DNA of 64,000 bases from Bacillus wiedmannii (GCF_001583695.1 NZ_LOBC01000017.1:248001-312000), one strand, 5' to 3'; positions 45,858 to 54,484 are shown, numbered from the stretch's first letter. Notes: generated from the sequence alone by a model not told the origin. Translations and numbers: made by a program.

Positions 45858-47447
45858 ATGTGGAAAAAAATCATTCCTGCTGTTGCCGTTTTAAGCACCA
45901 TAACTTTTTCAAGCGTATTTGCCGCTCCCCCATCCCAGATTCCAGCTGAACAAAACCGCTACGTAGACGTACAAATGCTTGGTATTAATGATTTCCATGG
46001 ACAACTAGATACTGTTAAAAAAATTAATAACAAAGAAGCTGGTGGCGCTGATTACTTAGCTACTTATTTAAAAGAACGTAAAAAGCAAAACCCTAATACA
46101 CTTCTCGTACATGCTGGCGATATTGTCGGAGCTAGTCCACCAGTTTCAGCGTTGTTACAAGATGAACCAACGATTGAATTTTTAAATGACTTAAAATTCG
46201 ATGTTGGTACAATCGGAAACCATGAATTTGATGAAGGTATCGATGAAATGAAACGCCTCATTTACGGTGGATATCACGAGAAAACAGGTAATTTCAAAGG
46301 TGCTAACTTCCCTTATGTCGCTGCTAACTTCTATAACAAATCAACTGGTCGCTTATTTTTACCACCATTTACTGTAAAAATGGTAGATGGTGTTCCTGTA
46401 GGATTCATTGGCGTTGTTACAACTGATACGCCAAATGTCGTGATGCCTACTATGCTTAAAAATGTACAGATCACTGACGAAGTAGAAGCAATTAATAAAT
46501 CAGCGCAACAATTAAAGCGTCTCGGTGTTAAATCCATCGTCGTCCTTGCCCATGTCGGCGGAACAACTGATGAGTCTGGCGTGACAAATGGAGACCTTAC
46601 TCGAATTGCAAATGAAACAGACTCGGAAGTTGATGTTATTTTCGGTGGACATAGTCACACGTATGTAAATGGTACTGTAAATAATAAACTAATCGTCCAA
46701 GCGAACTCTTATGGAACAGCTTTCTCAGACGTAGATGTAACAATTGATCGTAAAACAAAAGATATTGTAAAGAAAAAAGCTGAAGTGATTACAACATATC
46801 ATGAAGGTGTGGAACCTGATAAACAAGTAAAACAAAAAATAGATCAATATAAAGAAACAATCGCACCACTTGTAAATGAAGTTGTAGGAAAATCTACAGC
46901 ACCTATCGACCGTAAACAAAATGATGCTGGTGAATCTACTCTTGGGAATGTAATTGCCGACGCACAGCGTCAAACGATACAAGCTCAAATCGCACTTATG
47001 AATCCTGGTGGCATTCGTAATGACTTAGATGCTGGCGATATTACTTGGGGCGAATTATATGGCATTCAGCCTTTTGGAAACCAATTGATTAAAGTAGATT
47101 TAACAGGTCAAGATATTCGCGACATTTTAAATCAACAATGGCAAAAAGGAACGACAAGAATGCTTCAAATTTCAGGTATTCAATATACGTGGGATGCAAA
47201 TAAACCAAGCGGTGAAAAGGTTACGAATATACGCTTAACAAATGGCGAAGAGTTATCTCCATCTAAAACGTATAGCGTAGTTGCGAATGCTTTCTTAGCT
47301 TCTGGCGGTGACGGATTCGTATCATTTAAAAATGGGAAGAATTCAGAAACTGGTCCAAACGACTTTGAAGCGCTAGTCGATTATGTAAAACAATTAAAAG
47401 AACCAATTCAGCCAGTTATTGATGGAAGAATTCAAAAGATAAATTAA
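45858..47447 (+). CDS. Secreted 5'-nucleotidase/metallophosphatase
   Basis: A 529-residue exported enzyme with a signal peptide ending near SSVFAA. The N-terminal calcineurin-like domain shows LGINDFHGQL, LLVHAGDIVGASP, GTIGNHEFDEG and FGGHSHTYVNG (metal ligands). The C-terminal 5'-nucleotidase domain contains NPGGIRNDL and GELYGIQPFGNQL for substrate binding. No LPXTG anchor or lipobox is present, so it is released. It would dephosphorylate nucleotides or related esters outside the cell. Confidence 0.92.
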   Translation: MWKKIIPAVAVLSTITFSSVFAAPPSQIPAEQNRYVDVQMLGINDFHGQLDTVKKINNKEAGGADYLATYLKERKKQNPNTLLVHAGDIVGASPPVSALLQDEPTIEFLNDLKFDVGTIGNHEFDEGIDEMKRLIYGGYHEKTGNFKGANFPYVAANFYNKSTGRLFLPPFTVKMVDGVPVGFIGVVTTDTPNVVMPTMLKNVQITDEVEAINKSAQQLKRLGVKSIVVLAHVGGTTDESGVTNGDLTRIANETDSEVDVIFGGHSHTYVNGTVNNKLIVQANSYGTAFSDVDVTIDRKTKDIVKKKAEVITTYHEGVEPDKQVKQKIDQYKETIAPLVNEVVGKSTAPIDRKQNDAGESTLGNVIADAQRQTIQAQIALMNPGGIRNDLDAGDITWGELYGIQPFGNQLIKVDLTGQDIRDILNQQWQKGTTRMLQISGIQYTWDANKPSGEKVTNIRLTNGEELSPSKTYSVVANAFLASGGDGFVSFKNGKNSETGPNDFEALVDYVKQLKEPIQPVIDGRIQKIN

Positions 47448-47527
47448 GTATTTCCCTAATATGCGACCCAGATTTTTATTGTAAAGGATACGCACTTATA
47501 CTTAATCCACAACATTAGTAAAACCTA

Positions 47528-47570
47528 AAAAGGATACTCGTTCTTACAATGAACATAGTATCCTTTTCTT
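47528..47570. terminator. Terminator between the nucleotidase and the HTH-RHH gene
   Basis: AAAAGGATACT (47528-47538) pairs with AGTATCCTTTT (47557-47567), with inner GTTC/GAAC pairing. Both sides end in runs. Confidence 0.8.
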
Positions 47571-48046
47571 TAGTTATCAAAATGTGATGTTTTGTTAAAA
47601 TCATATTGTTGTAAAAATTGTTGTAACGCCTCTTCTACAAGTTTAGATTTTTGAATTCCTTTCGCTTCTGATATAACGTCTAGTTTTGCTAATATTTCTT
47701 TATTAATAGAAAAGGTACGTTTCTTTTTTTCTGTACTTATACTCATAATGGGCACAATTACTTCTTCTCTCTTTCTTAATAACTCATAAATACTTTGTAA
47801 TTGCTCATAAATTAATAATTGATAATCCGTTGTCGCATATTGAAGGGCTGTCGCTTCTTGGAGTTGTAAGTGACGCGGTTCTTCTCCATCTCCTACAAAA
47901 ATACGTTTCTTCTGTTCTCCATCATATTCGTATCCAATCAATCTTAATTTCTTTGATAATGTATATGGGCTTATTTCAAGACGTTTTGCTATAATAGCGA
48001 TGGATTCACGTCTATTTAAGCAATCTATAATTTCTCCAATCGTCAC
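47570..48046 (-). CDS. DNA-binding protein with N-terminal HTH and C-terminal ribbon-helix-helix
   Basis: A 158-residue protein of unknown family. The N-terminal 45 residues look like a helix-turn-helix (TIGEIIDCLNRRESIAIIAKRLEISPYTLSKKLRLIGYEYD). A middle region lists QLLIYEQLQSIYELLRKREE as a likely coiled coil. The C-terminal 40 residues form a ribbon-helix-helix (KRTFSINKEILAKLDVISEAKGIQKSKLVEEALQQFLQQY). The GTG start at 48046 follows GGAGGAGGG. It diverges from a hydrolase gene 122 nt away, a possible target. Combining both folds in one chain is uncommon. Confidence 0.65.
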   Translation of the reverse strand: MTIGEIIDCLNRRESIAIIAKRLEISPYTLSKKLRLIGYEYDGEQKKRIFVGDGEEPRHLQLQEATALQYATTDYQLLIYEQLQSIYELLRKREEVIVPIMSISTEKKKRTFSINKEILAKLDVISEAKGIQKSKLVEEALQQFLQQYDFNKTSHFDN

Positions 48047-48167
48047 AATTTCCCTCCTCCCGTGTTGAAATGACACTAGTATGGTATGTTACAATGATTT
48101 TCTAACAGTATATGCAAAACGAATAGCCTGTGCGATTCATACGATTTCAGAAAAGGAGGTTTTCCAT

Positions 48168-49166
48168 ATGCTTTTTCGTAGCTATACCCCACAGTTTTAT
48201 AATGAAAATAAACAACTCATTCCTAATAGTATTGCTACGATGGAAAGCGTTATGATTCATAATCGAAAACAAACTCTCCTTATGCGCGGGCAAAACATAG
48301 AGCAGCCAATTTTATTATGTTGTCATGGCGGACCTGGCATGGCACAAATTGGATTTATTCGTCATTTTCAAAAAGAATTGGAGAAACACTTCATCGTTAT
48401 TAATTGGGATCAGCGCGGGGCAGGTAAATCCTTTTCAATGAAAGATTTCGGAGCAAATTTTACAATCGAACAATTCGTTTCCGATGCAAAAGAAGTGATT
48501 CAATATGTACTTAAAAAGTTCAATAAACAGAAACTATTTCTCGCTGGTCATTCTTGGGGAAGCATTATTGGGCTTAACATAGCACATCAATATCCACAGT
48601 ATATCGAGGCTTACATCGGTATTGGGCAGATTGTACATATGAAACAAAACGAAGAATTGCTATATCAGCATTTAATTCGTTCTGCAAAAAAACATGATCA
48701 TAAAAAAGCATTAGCGTCCCTTTTGAAATTAGGCAAACCACCATTTTTAGATACGAGACGCCTTATTATTCAAAGAAAGTGGCTTGGCACATTCGGCGGA
48801 GCAATCCAAAACGGATCTTCCTTTTCTTTCATACGAAAAGGCTTCTTTTCCCCTGAATATACGCTATTAGATTGGTTCAAGTTTCTCGCAGGAAATTTAA
48901 AATCTGGCGTTTTATGGGAAGAAATGTTGACAATCGATTTCTTTTCTTCTATTTCAAGCTTATCTATTCCGGTTTATTTTTGTTCTGGTCGCTATGATTA
49001 TCAAACTCCTTATGCTCTCGTTCAGGAATATTGTGATGTGATAGAAGCCCCCATAAAAAAAATGATTTGGTTCCCAAATTCAGCACATTCTCCTGATTTA
49101 GAAGAACCAGAATTATTCGCCAATTCTTTACAATCAATTAAACAAGAGCTAGCTTTTCAACATTAG
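48168..49166 (+). CDS. Alpha/beta hydrolase, proline iminopeptidase-like
   Basis: A 332-residue hydrolase with oxyanion motif CCHGGPGMAQIGF, INWDQRGAGKS, nucleophile elbow GHSWGSIIGLN, acid in CSGRYDYQTP and His in FPNSAHSPDLEEPE. The HGGPG and DQRGAGKS motifs are typical of S33 prolyl aminopeptidases. Start at 48168 follows AAAAGGAGG; the ORF is open for 87 nt upstream. Substrate unproven. Confidence 0.85.
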   Translation: MLFRSYTPQFYNENKQLIPNSIATMESVMIHNRKQTLLMRGQNIEQPILLCCHGGPGMAQIGFIRHFQKELEKHFIVINWDQRGAGKSFSMKDFGANFTIEQFVSDAKEVIQYVLKKFNKQKLFLAGHSWGSIIGLNIAHQYPQYIEAYIGIGQIVHMKQNEELLYQHLIRSAKKHDHKKALASLLKLGKPPFLDTRRLIIQRKWLGTFGGAIQNGSSFSFIRKGFFSPEYTLLDWFKFLAGNLKSGVLWEEMLTIDFFSSISSLSIPVYFCSGRYDYQTPYALVQEYCDVIEAPIKKMIWFPNSAHSPDLEEPELFANSLQSIKQELAFQH

Positions 49167-49297
49167 TAACAAAAGGCTCTTTTACATTTCATAGAAAACA
49201 ATTTATAATAATATGTCGCAACTATGTATAAATATAGCAAAGTGCTTCATATTTACTTGCCTTAGCACAATAAAATTTTAGGGAGATTACATTTATT

Positions 49298-50617
49298 ATG
49301 AATGCTGTACTCGTCGCAGTAGCAGTTATGCTATTGCTTAGTTTGTTACGTGTCCAGGTCATTGTCGCCATCATTGTTGGAGCTTTAACAGGCGGAATTA
49401 TCGGTGGACTCGGTATTTCAGAAACTATTAACACTTTTACAACTGGCCTTGGAAACAGTGCTCCAATCGCTTTAAGTTATGCAATGCTTGGCGGTTTCGC
49501 TATTTCCCTTTCCAAAACAGGACTTCCAGATGCCATGATTCAAACTGCACTAAAATGGATTGGCAATGAACAAGACACGAAAAAACAAGTTTATTCTAAA
49601 ATACTTATTTTATTCATCATTTTAACGATGGCTTGTTTCTCACAAAATGTGATTCCTGTTCATATCGCTTTCATCCCCATCTTAATTCCAGCACTTTTAA
49701 AAGTATTAAATGAGCTGAAAGTGGATCGCCGACTTGTTACATGTATTATTACATTCGGATTGATTACTCCTTATATGTGGATTCCAGCAGGGTTCGGAAA
49801 AATTTATCATGACGTATTGCAAACAAATGCTGCGCAAAGTGGGCTTACATTTGATGTCGCACTTATTCCAAAAGCAATGACTATTCCAGCAATCGGTATG
49901 ATTATTGGATTATGTGTAGCGGTATTCATTACGTACCGGAAACCTCGTACGTATGAAACAGAACAAGTTCATACTACCGCAAATGAAATCGTTCCCTATA
50001 CAAAACGTAGCATTACTTTCGGATTGTTATCTATCATAGCCACATTAACTGTTCAATTAGCAACAGAATCAATGATTTTCGGTGCTTTAGCGGGGATTAT
50101 CGTCTTATCAGTAAGTGGTAGTCTACCTCTTAAAGAAGCAGATGCGATATTAACAAGCGGAATGCGCATGATGTCCTTTATCGGTTTTGTTATGATCGCT
50201 GCCGCTGGATTTGGCGCTGTTCTTCGAAAAACAGGACATGTTGAATCTCTTGTGCAAACGAGTGCACATATAATTGGAAATAACAAACCACTCGCTGCAT
50301 TTCTTATGCTTGTGATTGGACTTCTCGTTACGATGGGAATTGGTTCATCCTTTTCAACCATCCCTATTTTAACAACAATTTTTGTGCCTCTTTGCATGCA
50401 GCTTGGATTTAGTCCAATGGCCACAATTGCAATTATCGGTACAGCTGGAGCGCTAGGCGATGCGGGATCTCCAGCATCAGATAGTACACTTGGGCCAACA
50501 TCCGGTTTAAATGCTGATGGTCAACACCATCATATATGGGATACATGTGTACCAACTTTTCTGCATTATAATATACCGTTACTTATATTCGGCTTTATTG
50601 CCGCAATTACATTATAA
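49298..50617 (+). CDS. YuiF-like Na+/H+ antiporter-family permease
   Basis: A 439-residue membrane protein with about eleven helices. GCC-free motifs seen are ALTGGIIGGLGISETINTFTTGLGNSAPIALSYAMLGGFAISLSKTGL and GTAGALGDAGSPASDSTLGPTSGLNADGQHHHIWDT, the latter characteristic of the YuiF group. B. subtilis YuiF has been considered an amino-acid (histidine) transporter; the substrate here is not determinable. Confidence 0.82.
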   Translation: MNAVLVAVAVMLLLSLLRVQVIVAIIVGALTGGIIGGLGISETINTFTTGLGNSAPIALSYAMLGGFAISLSKTGLPDAMIQTALKWIGNEQDTKKQVYSKILILFIILTMACFSQNVIPVHIAFIPILIPALLKVLNELKVDRRLVTCIITFGLITPYMWIPAGFGKIYHDVLQTNAAQSGLTFDVALIPKAMTIPAIGMIIGLCVAVFITYRKPRTYETEQVHTTANEIVPYTKRSITFGLLSIIATLTVQLATESMIFGALAGIIVLSVSGSLPLKEADAILTSGMRMMSFIGFVMIAAAGFGAVLRKTGHVESLVQTSAHIIGNNKPLAAFLMLVIGLLVTMGIGSSFSTIPILTTIFVPLCMQLGFSPMATIAIIGTAGALGDAGSPASDSTLGPTSGLNADGQHHHIWDTCVPTFLHYNIPLLIFGFIAAITL

Positions 50618-50642
50618 AAGGTGCGTTTTATACGCACCTTTT
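50616..50642. terminator. Bidirectional terminator after the YuiF-like gene
   Basis: AAAAGGTGCGT and ACGCACCTTTT with a TTTAT loop. Confidence 0.88.
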
Positions 50643-51504
50643 ACTTTTTTATTTTTTCTTTTAATTGTTGTAAAGCTATTTTCCCATTTTCTTCGGCGCA
50701 ACTTTCAATTTTCATGAGTGACGAGCCTATCCATTCACTGTCTATGCTCCCGTTCGGTCCGATAATTTTCAACTTATCCGGTATACGGATATTGAAATTT
50801 TTCGCTGCTTGAATTAACTCAAAAGTAACCTTTTCACTTGAAGTTACAATTCCATCTATATACGGGTAAGTTTGTAAGAATGTAATAAACTGTTTATTCG
50901 TATACCCTTGTACACATACTTCTCGATAAGAGATCCCTTCCTCCCAAACAGCGTCTAAAAATCCTGATATGTGCTCTTCCATTTCTTCACTATCTTCTCC
51001 CTCATCGAAATAAGCAAGAAATTGACAGCCTTTTTCTTTTAATAAAGAAACCGTTCTTTGTCCACTTTCATAATAATTTGCATGGGATTTTTTTTCATCA
51101 ATCACAACAAACGGAAGTGGAATTTTTCCTATACTTTTAAAAACGGATCTTGTTAAAATAACACCTGCAACGTTATTTTCCTTCAACATATATATGTATC
51201 TATCTTTATTCTCTATATTACAAACAATGATTTGATATCCTTCTTTATATGCTATTTCCTCAATACAATGTAGCAAAGTGATGTTTGATAGGTCATATAG
51301 ATTATCTACAAGTAATGCAATTATCGTTGAATTCTCTTTAAATAATGGCTTTGCTGCATTATTTGGCCTATAACGTAATTCCTCAATTGCTTCCTTTACT
51401 TGTTTTACTGTGTCCTCATGAACGTATCCTTTTTCATTAATAACTCGTGAAACGGTTGCGACTGAAACACCTGCCAATTTTGCAACATCACGTATAGTTG
51501 CCAC
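50641..51504 (-). CDS. LacI-family transcriptional regulator (short, orphan)
   Basis: A 287-residue regulator with a classic LacI helix-turn-helix and hinge (ATIRDVAKLAGVSVATVSRVINEKGYV..YRPNNAAK) and a periplasmic-binding-like effector domain (IIALLVDNLYDLSN, GVILTRSVFKSIGKIPLPFVVIDE). It is about 40-50 residues shorter than the typical 330, with the loss in the effector domain. GTG start after GGGGTG. No sugar-use genes are adjacent, so its ligand and target are unknown. Confidence 0.85.
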   Translation of the reverse strand: MATIRDVAKLAGVSVATVSRVINEKGYVHEDTVKQVKEAIEELRYRPNNAAKPLFKENSTIIALLVDNLYDLSNITLLHCIEEIAYKEGYQIIVCNIENKDRYIYMLKENNVAGVILTRSVFKSIGKIPLPFVVIDEKKSHANYYESGQRTVSLLKEKGCQFLAYFDEGEDSEEMEEHISGFLDAVWEEGISYREVCVQGYTNKQFITFLQTYPYIDGIVTSSEKVTFELIQAAKNFNIRIPDKLKIIGPNGSIDSEWIGSSLMKIESCAEENGKIALQQLKEKIKK

Positions 51505-51603
51505 ATCGTCACCCCTTAATATGGTAATAGATTACAATTTTACGGTAACCTAAATTACAATATTCGTCAAGGTTAATAACTTATATTTCTGAAAATTGTT
51601 ACA

Positions 51604-52086
51604 TCAGTTTATTAAACGATACTCCAACTGTATTTCATGTAAAATTGGGATGTTATCATATCCGATACGCGGAATTTCTTTCTTTATTTTTCGTGCCTCT
51701 TCCACTGCATTCACATATAAATTAGTCATCATAAAATTACGTTTTTGGTAAAAACGTAACGCATTCATATTATCATTTGTTGTTATGAGCCAAACCCGCC
51801 CGCACCGTTCTTCTTCTGCAACTTGTAATACACAATCTACAAGTTTCGTCCCTATTCCTTTTCTTTCTTCAAAGCTATCTAACGATACAATTTCACACAT
51901 ATTTCCGGTCACTTCATACGTTATAATTCCGATTATTCTGTCATCCGAGAGCGCAACAAATCCTGGCAATTCTTCTAACTGATGCCCCTTACCACGTGAA
52001 ACCATCAATGAACTCCCCCAGTTCTCACACATGAACATTCGGATTGTTTCTTTCATCGCTGGCGTAATTTTTTGTATATACACCAT
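51604..52086 (-). CDS. GNAT-family acetyltransferase
   Basis: A 160-residue protein with motif A EIVSLDSFEERKGIGTKLVDCVLQVAEEERCGRVWLITTNDNMNALRFYQKRNFMMTNLY, the acetyl-CoA loop and motif B of the GNAT fold. Start at 52086 follows GGGGAGAAAAAGG. Substrate unknown. Confidence 0.86.
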   Translation of the reverse strand: MVYIQKITPAMKETIRMFMCENWGSSLMVSRGKGHQLEELPGFVALSDDRIIGIITYEVTGNMCEIVSLDSFEERKGIGTKLVDCVLQVAEEERCGRVWLITTNDNMNALRFYQKRNFMMTNLYVNAVEEARKIKKEIPRIGYDNIPILHEIQLEYRLIN

Positions 52087-52167
52087 TTCCTTTTTCTCCC
52101 CTTTTCTATCATTGTGATACAATGTAAGTGTATCACATGTAACGGTATTTGGAGGATGAGGTAAAGT

Positions 52168-53091
52168 ATGAAACGTTTTTTTGCAGCATTGTTTACTATA
52201 CTAGGTGCGATAACTGCCCTTGGGATTTTCTTTACAAATAAAGTGATGTACTTAAAGAAAAAAACAGAGGAAGAAGTACTCGAAAGAGAAACGAAAAAAC
52301 ATTTTCGTTTAGAGGATTTTGATGCTCTTCATAAAGAAGAAATTCATATTCCTTCGCAATTCGGATATGATCTTCACGGATATTACATTCCTGCTGGTCA
52401 TTCCAATAAGTTTATGATTTTTTGTCACGGCGTAACTGTAAATAAAATGAACTCTGTAAAATATGCAAGGTTATTTTTAAACAGAGGGTATAATGTCGTT
52501 ATTTATGATCATCGTCGTCATGGTAAAACTGGCGGAAAAACAACAAGCTATGGATACTATGAAAAACATGATTTAAAATCTGTAGTTGACTGGCTAAAAA
52601 GTCGCTTTGGAACAAATATAACACTCGGTATTCATGGTGAATCTATGGGAGCTGCAACACTTCTTCAATACGCAGGACTTGTAGAAGATGGTGCTGATTT
52701 CTATATTGCAGATTGTCCTTTTTCTGATTTCTACGGGCAATTACAACACCGTTTAAAGGTTGAATTCCATTTACCTAAATGGCCTTTATTACCTTTAGCA
52801 AATGCTTTTTTAAAAGTACGTGACGGTTATACGATTCGCGAAGTTTCACCAATCGATTGTATAAAAAATATTAATAATCCCGTCCTCTTTATTCATAGTA
52901 AAGATGATGATTATATTTTAGCTGATATGACGAAATCACTATATGAAGCAAAAGAAAACAATAAACAACTTTATATTGCAGAACGCGGTGCACACGCTTG
53001 CTCTTATAACGAAAATAAAGAAGAGTATGAAGCAGCCGTTGATCAATTTTTAAACTCATATGTAAAAGAAACAAAAAACAGGCTTGCATAA
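52168..53091 (+). CDS. yqkD: Membrane-anchored alpha/beta hydrolase, YqkD-like
   Basis: A 307-residue protein with an N-terminal membrane segment (FFAALFTILGAITALGIFF). The hydrolase shows FCHGVTVNKMNSVKYA, YDHRRHGKTGGKTTSYGYYEKHDL, the nucleophile elbow HGESMGAATLLQYA, acid in HSKDDDYI and His in ERGAHACSY. Next to yqkC and near yqkE and yqkF, as in B. subtilis. Substrate unknown. Confidence 0.87.
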   Translation: MKRFFAALFTILGAITALGIFFTNKVMYLKKKTEEEVLERETKKHFRLEDFDALHKEEIHIPSQFGYDLHGYYIPAGHSNKFMIFCHGVTVNKMNSVKYARLFLNRGYNVVIYDHRRHGKTGGKTTSYGYYEKHDLKSVVDWLKSRFGTNITLGIHGESMGAATLLQYAGLVEDGADFYIADCPFSDFYGQLQHRLKVEFHLPKWPLLPLANAFLKVRDGYTIREVSPIDCIKNINNPVLFIHSKDDDYILADMTKSLYEAKENNKQLYIAERGAHACSYNENKEEYEAAVDQFLNSYVKETKNRLA

Positions 53092-53102
53092 GCCTGTTTT
53101 TT
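53073..53102. terminator. Bidirectional terminator between yqkD and yqkC
   Basis: AAAAAACAGGCTT and AAGCCTGTTTTTT with a GCAT loop; it overlaps the last codons of both genes. Confidence 0.92.
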
Positions 53103-53347
53103 TATTGCGCTAAAACGTCTGTAACTTGTTCCATATTTACAGAAATCCATTGCATTGCATCATCTAACGTTGGAAATTCTGTCGTTTGAAATGTTACTTC
53201 ATCTTGAAGTAACCAAACATCCTTTGCCTCTTGCCCTACACCTGCAATGGACCAATGTAACAAACTATATGGATGATTATCATTCAAAAATGATGCCCAC
53301 GTGCGCTCATTTGCAATGTTTCGTAATGTATGTAATTGTTTATCCAT
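53102..53347 (-). CDS. yqkC: YqkC/DUF2552 protein
   Basis: An 81-residue cytoplasmic protein of the DUF2552 family (RTWASFLNDNHPYSLLHWSIAGVGQ, then KDVWLLQDEVTFQTTEFPTLDDAMQWI). Convergent with yqkD, the arrangement known from related Bacillus. Function unknown. Confidence 0.82.
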   Translation of the reverse strand: MDKQLHTLRNIANERTWASFLNDNHPYSLLHWSIAGVGQEAKDVWLLQDEVTFQTTEFPTLDDAMQWISVNMEQVTDVLAQ

Positions 53348-53419
53348 CTCTCGTCACCTTACTCTAGTCAGTTATAAAAAACATTATAACACTCTCTTCT
53401 CTCCCAAAGAAAGTGCTCA

Positions 53420-53574
53420 TTTTACCCCGCTATTTGCGGGCAGTAAAACTCCCACCTCAAAACTCAGCTAAAACAAAGAAGTTAGGTGGGAAATTAACTG
53501 CCCCTAAAAGCCCGATTGGTTCAACTAATAATTAGTGGGGGATACCTCCCCCACTAATTGAAGTTTCACTTTAT
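53420..53574. repeat. bcr1-like interspersed repeat, 155 bp
   Basis: Between the bounding TTTTA (53420-53424) and TTTAT (53570-53574), the stretch is exactly 155 bp, the reported size of bcr1 of the B. cereus group, which is reported to duplicate TTTAT. It is richly structured: CCCGC/GCGGG at 53426-53440; a nested helix of GGGCAGT with ACTGCCC and CCCACCT with AGGTGGG; and a 12-bp hairpin AATTAGTGGGGG/CCCCCACTAATT at 53530-53559. It encodes no protein. The name rests on my recollection of the family and its size. Confidence 0.75.
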
Positions 53575-53575
53575 A

Positions 53576-53604
53576 TTGTCAAGTACTTCTCTTAATTATA
53601 TGAT
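53576..53604 (+). promoter_or_regulatory. Promoter of the CDGSH protein gene, abutting the bcr1-like element
   Basis: TTGTCA at 53576-53581, a 17-nt spacer and TATGAT at 53599-53604, 32 nt before the TTG start. The -35 begins two bases after the repeat ends. Confidence 0.75.
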
Positions 53605-53635
53605 GAAATTAAGCGTTTGGGAAGGAGGGATGGCG

Positions 53636-53842
53636 TTGGCGAAAGTACAAATTAAAGTAAATGATAATGGCTCTTTTCGCGTTACAGGGGACGTGGAATT
53701 AGTCGATTCACAAGGGAATGTATTCCCAGCAAAACCGGCATTTTCTTTATGCCGTTGTGGTTTATCAAAAAATATGCCTTATTGCGATGCTTCGCATAAA
53801 GGGAAATTCGAGTCTGTCGTTAGAGCACCAGAGGCAGAATAA
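53636..53842 (+). CDS. CDGSH iron-sulfur domain protein
   Basis: A 68-residue protein with the cluster-binding motif LCRCGLSKNMPYCDASHKGKFE, matching CxCx2(S/T)x3PxCD(G/A)(S/A/T)H, with Ala replacing the usual Gly. Such proteins bind a redox-active 2Fe-2S cluster with three Cys and one His. Start is TTG at 53636, seven bases after AGGAGG; the ATG at 53630 abuts the site, and a longer ORF would run into the repeat. Partners unknown. Confidence 0.9.
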   Translation: MAKVQIKVNDNGSFRVTGDVELVDSQGNVFPAKPAFSLCRCGLSKNMPYCDASHKGKFESVVRAPEAE

Positions 53843-54011
53843 TTTCACATGTGACATGCACATTTTTTTGTGCATGTTTTTTCTTTTCATTAACTCTCGT
53901 CCCCCTTTTCCTTACAACATTCCTCGTACTTTTGTCCTCATTCCAACTTACATATATTTTCACACAATTCTTCACATTCGAATATTTTTTTCTAGCCTTT
54001 TATTTTTTTTG

Positions 54012-54020
54012 TGCTATAAT
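54012..54020 (+). promoter_or_regulatory. Extended -10 promoter of the riboflavin operon
   Basis: TGCTATAAT combines a TGn extension with a perfect TATAAT, 14 nt before the aptamer. The -35 region is poor, as is common for extended -10 promoters. Confidence 0.7.
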
Positions 54021-54033
54021 TTGAGCAAACAAC

Positions 54034-54171
54034 ATCCTTCGGGGTCGGGTGAAATTCCCAACCGGCGGTGATGAAGTGCAAACTTCTAAGTCCGTGACCC
54101 GTTTTCAACTCGAAAACGGTGGATCTAGTGAAACTCTAGGGCCGACAGTATAGTCTGGATGGGAGAAGGAT
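54034..54171 (+). promoter_or_regulatory. FMN riboswitch (RFN element)
   Basis: The aptamer runs from ATCCTTCGGGG through GGTCGGGTGAAATTCCC, AACCGGCGGTGATGAAGTGC, AAGTCCGTGACCCG, a variable arm, GGATCTAGTGAAACTCTAGG, GCCGACAGTATAGTCTGGAT to GGGAGAAGGAT. All core conserved blocks are present. Binding of flavin mononucleotide represses the rib operon. Confidence 0.97.
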
Positions 54172-54204
54172 ATGTTTTCTAGTAATTTTATATAGCGAAT
54201 ACAC

Positions 54205-54295
54205 TTTTATTTCAGTATGCATATTTTTAAAGTTTCGTTTTGAATCTTTATATATGTTTTATTTTGTATACTTATGTTTCTATACTGAAATAAAA
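54205..54295 (+). repeat. 14-bp inverted repeat inside the FMN riboswitch expression platform
   Basis: TTTTATTTCAGTAT (54205-54218) is the exact reverse complement of 54282-54295, with a 63-nt loop. A second smaller repeat (ACTAGC with GCTAGT, about 54302-54337, followed by ATTTTT) lies just after. These could be alternative RNA helices or the ends of a small inserted element. Confidence 0.5.
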
Positions 54296-54426
54296 AGATA
54301 CGACTAGCGTTTGAAAAATCCGATATTTTTGCTAGTATTTTTCCTTATGCAAAAATACCAATCATCGTTAGGTTTCTTTCCTGTACTTTCGTATTCGAAC
54401 TATATTTCTAGAAATCACGTCTCCCA

Positions 54427-54459
54427 AACCCCAAGGATATAAAATCCTTGGGGTTTTTT
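54427..54459 (+). terminator. Riboswitch-controlled terminator before ribD
   Basis: AACCCCAAGGAT and ATCCTTGGGGTT form a strong stem followed by a T run. It lies 26 nt before the ribD ATG and about 255 nt after the aptamer, so it is the probable expression-platform terminator. Confidence 0.88.
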
Positions 54460-54484
54460 GATTTTTTCAGGAGAGGTGAAGAGA

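Noticed and set aside
50511..50812. Plus-strand frames at the end of the YuiF-like gene and opposite the LacI gene
   Set aside because: They cross a strong terminator and are antisense to the regulator.
53558..53635. Longer N-terminus for the CDGSH protein
   Set aside because: The upstream start lies inside the bcr1-like repeat and before the promoter; the TTG at 53636 has an ideal ribosome site.
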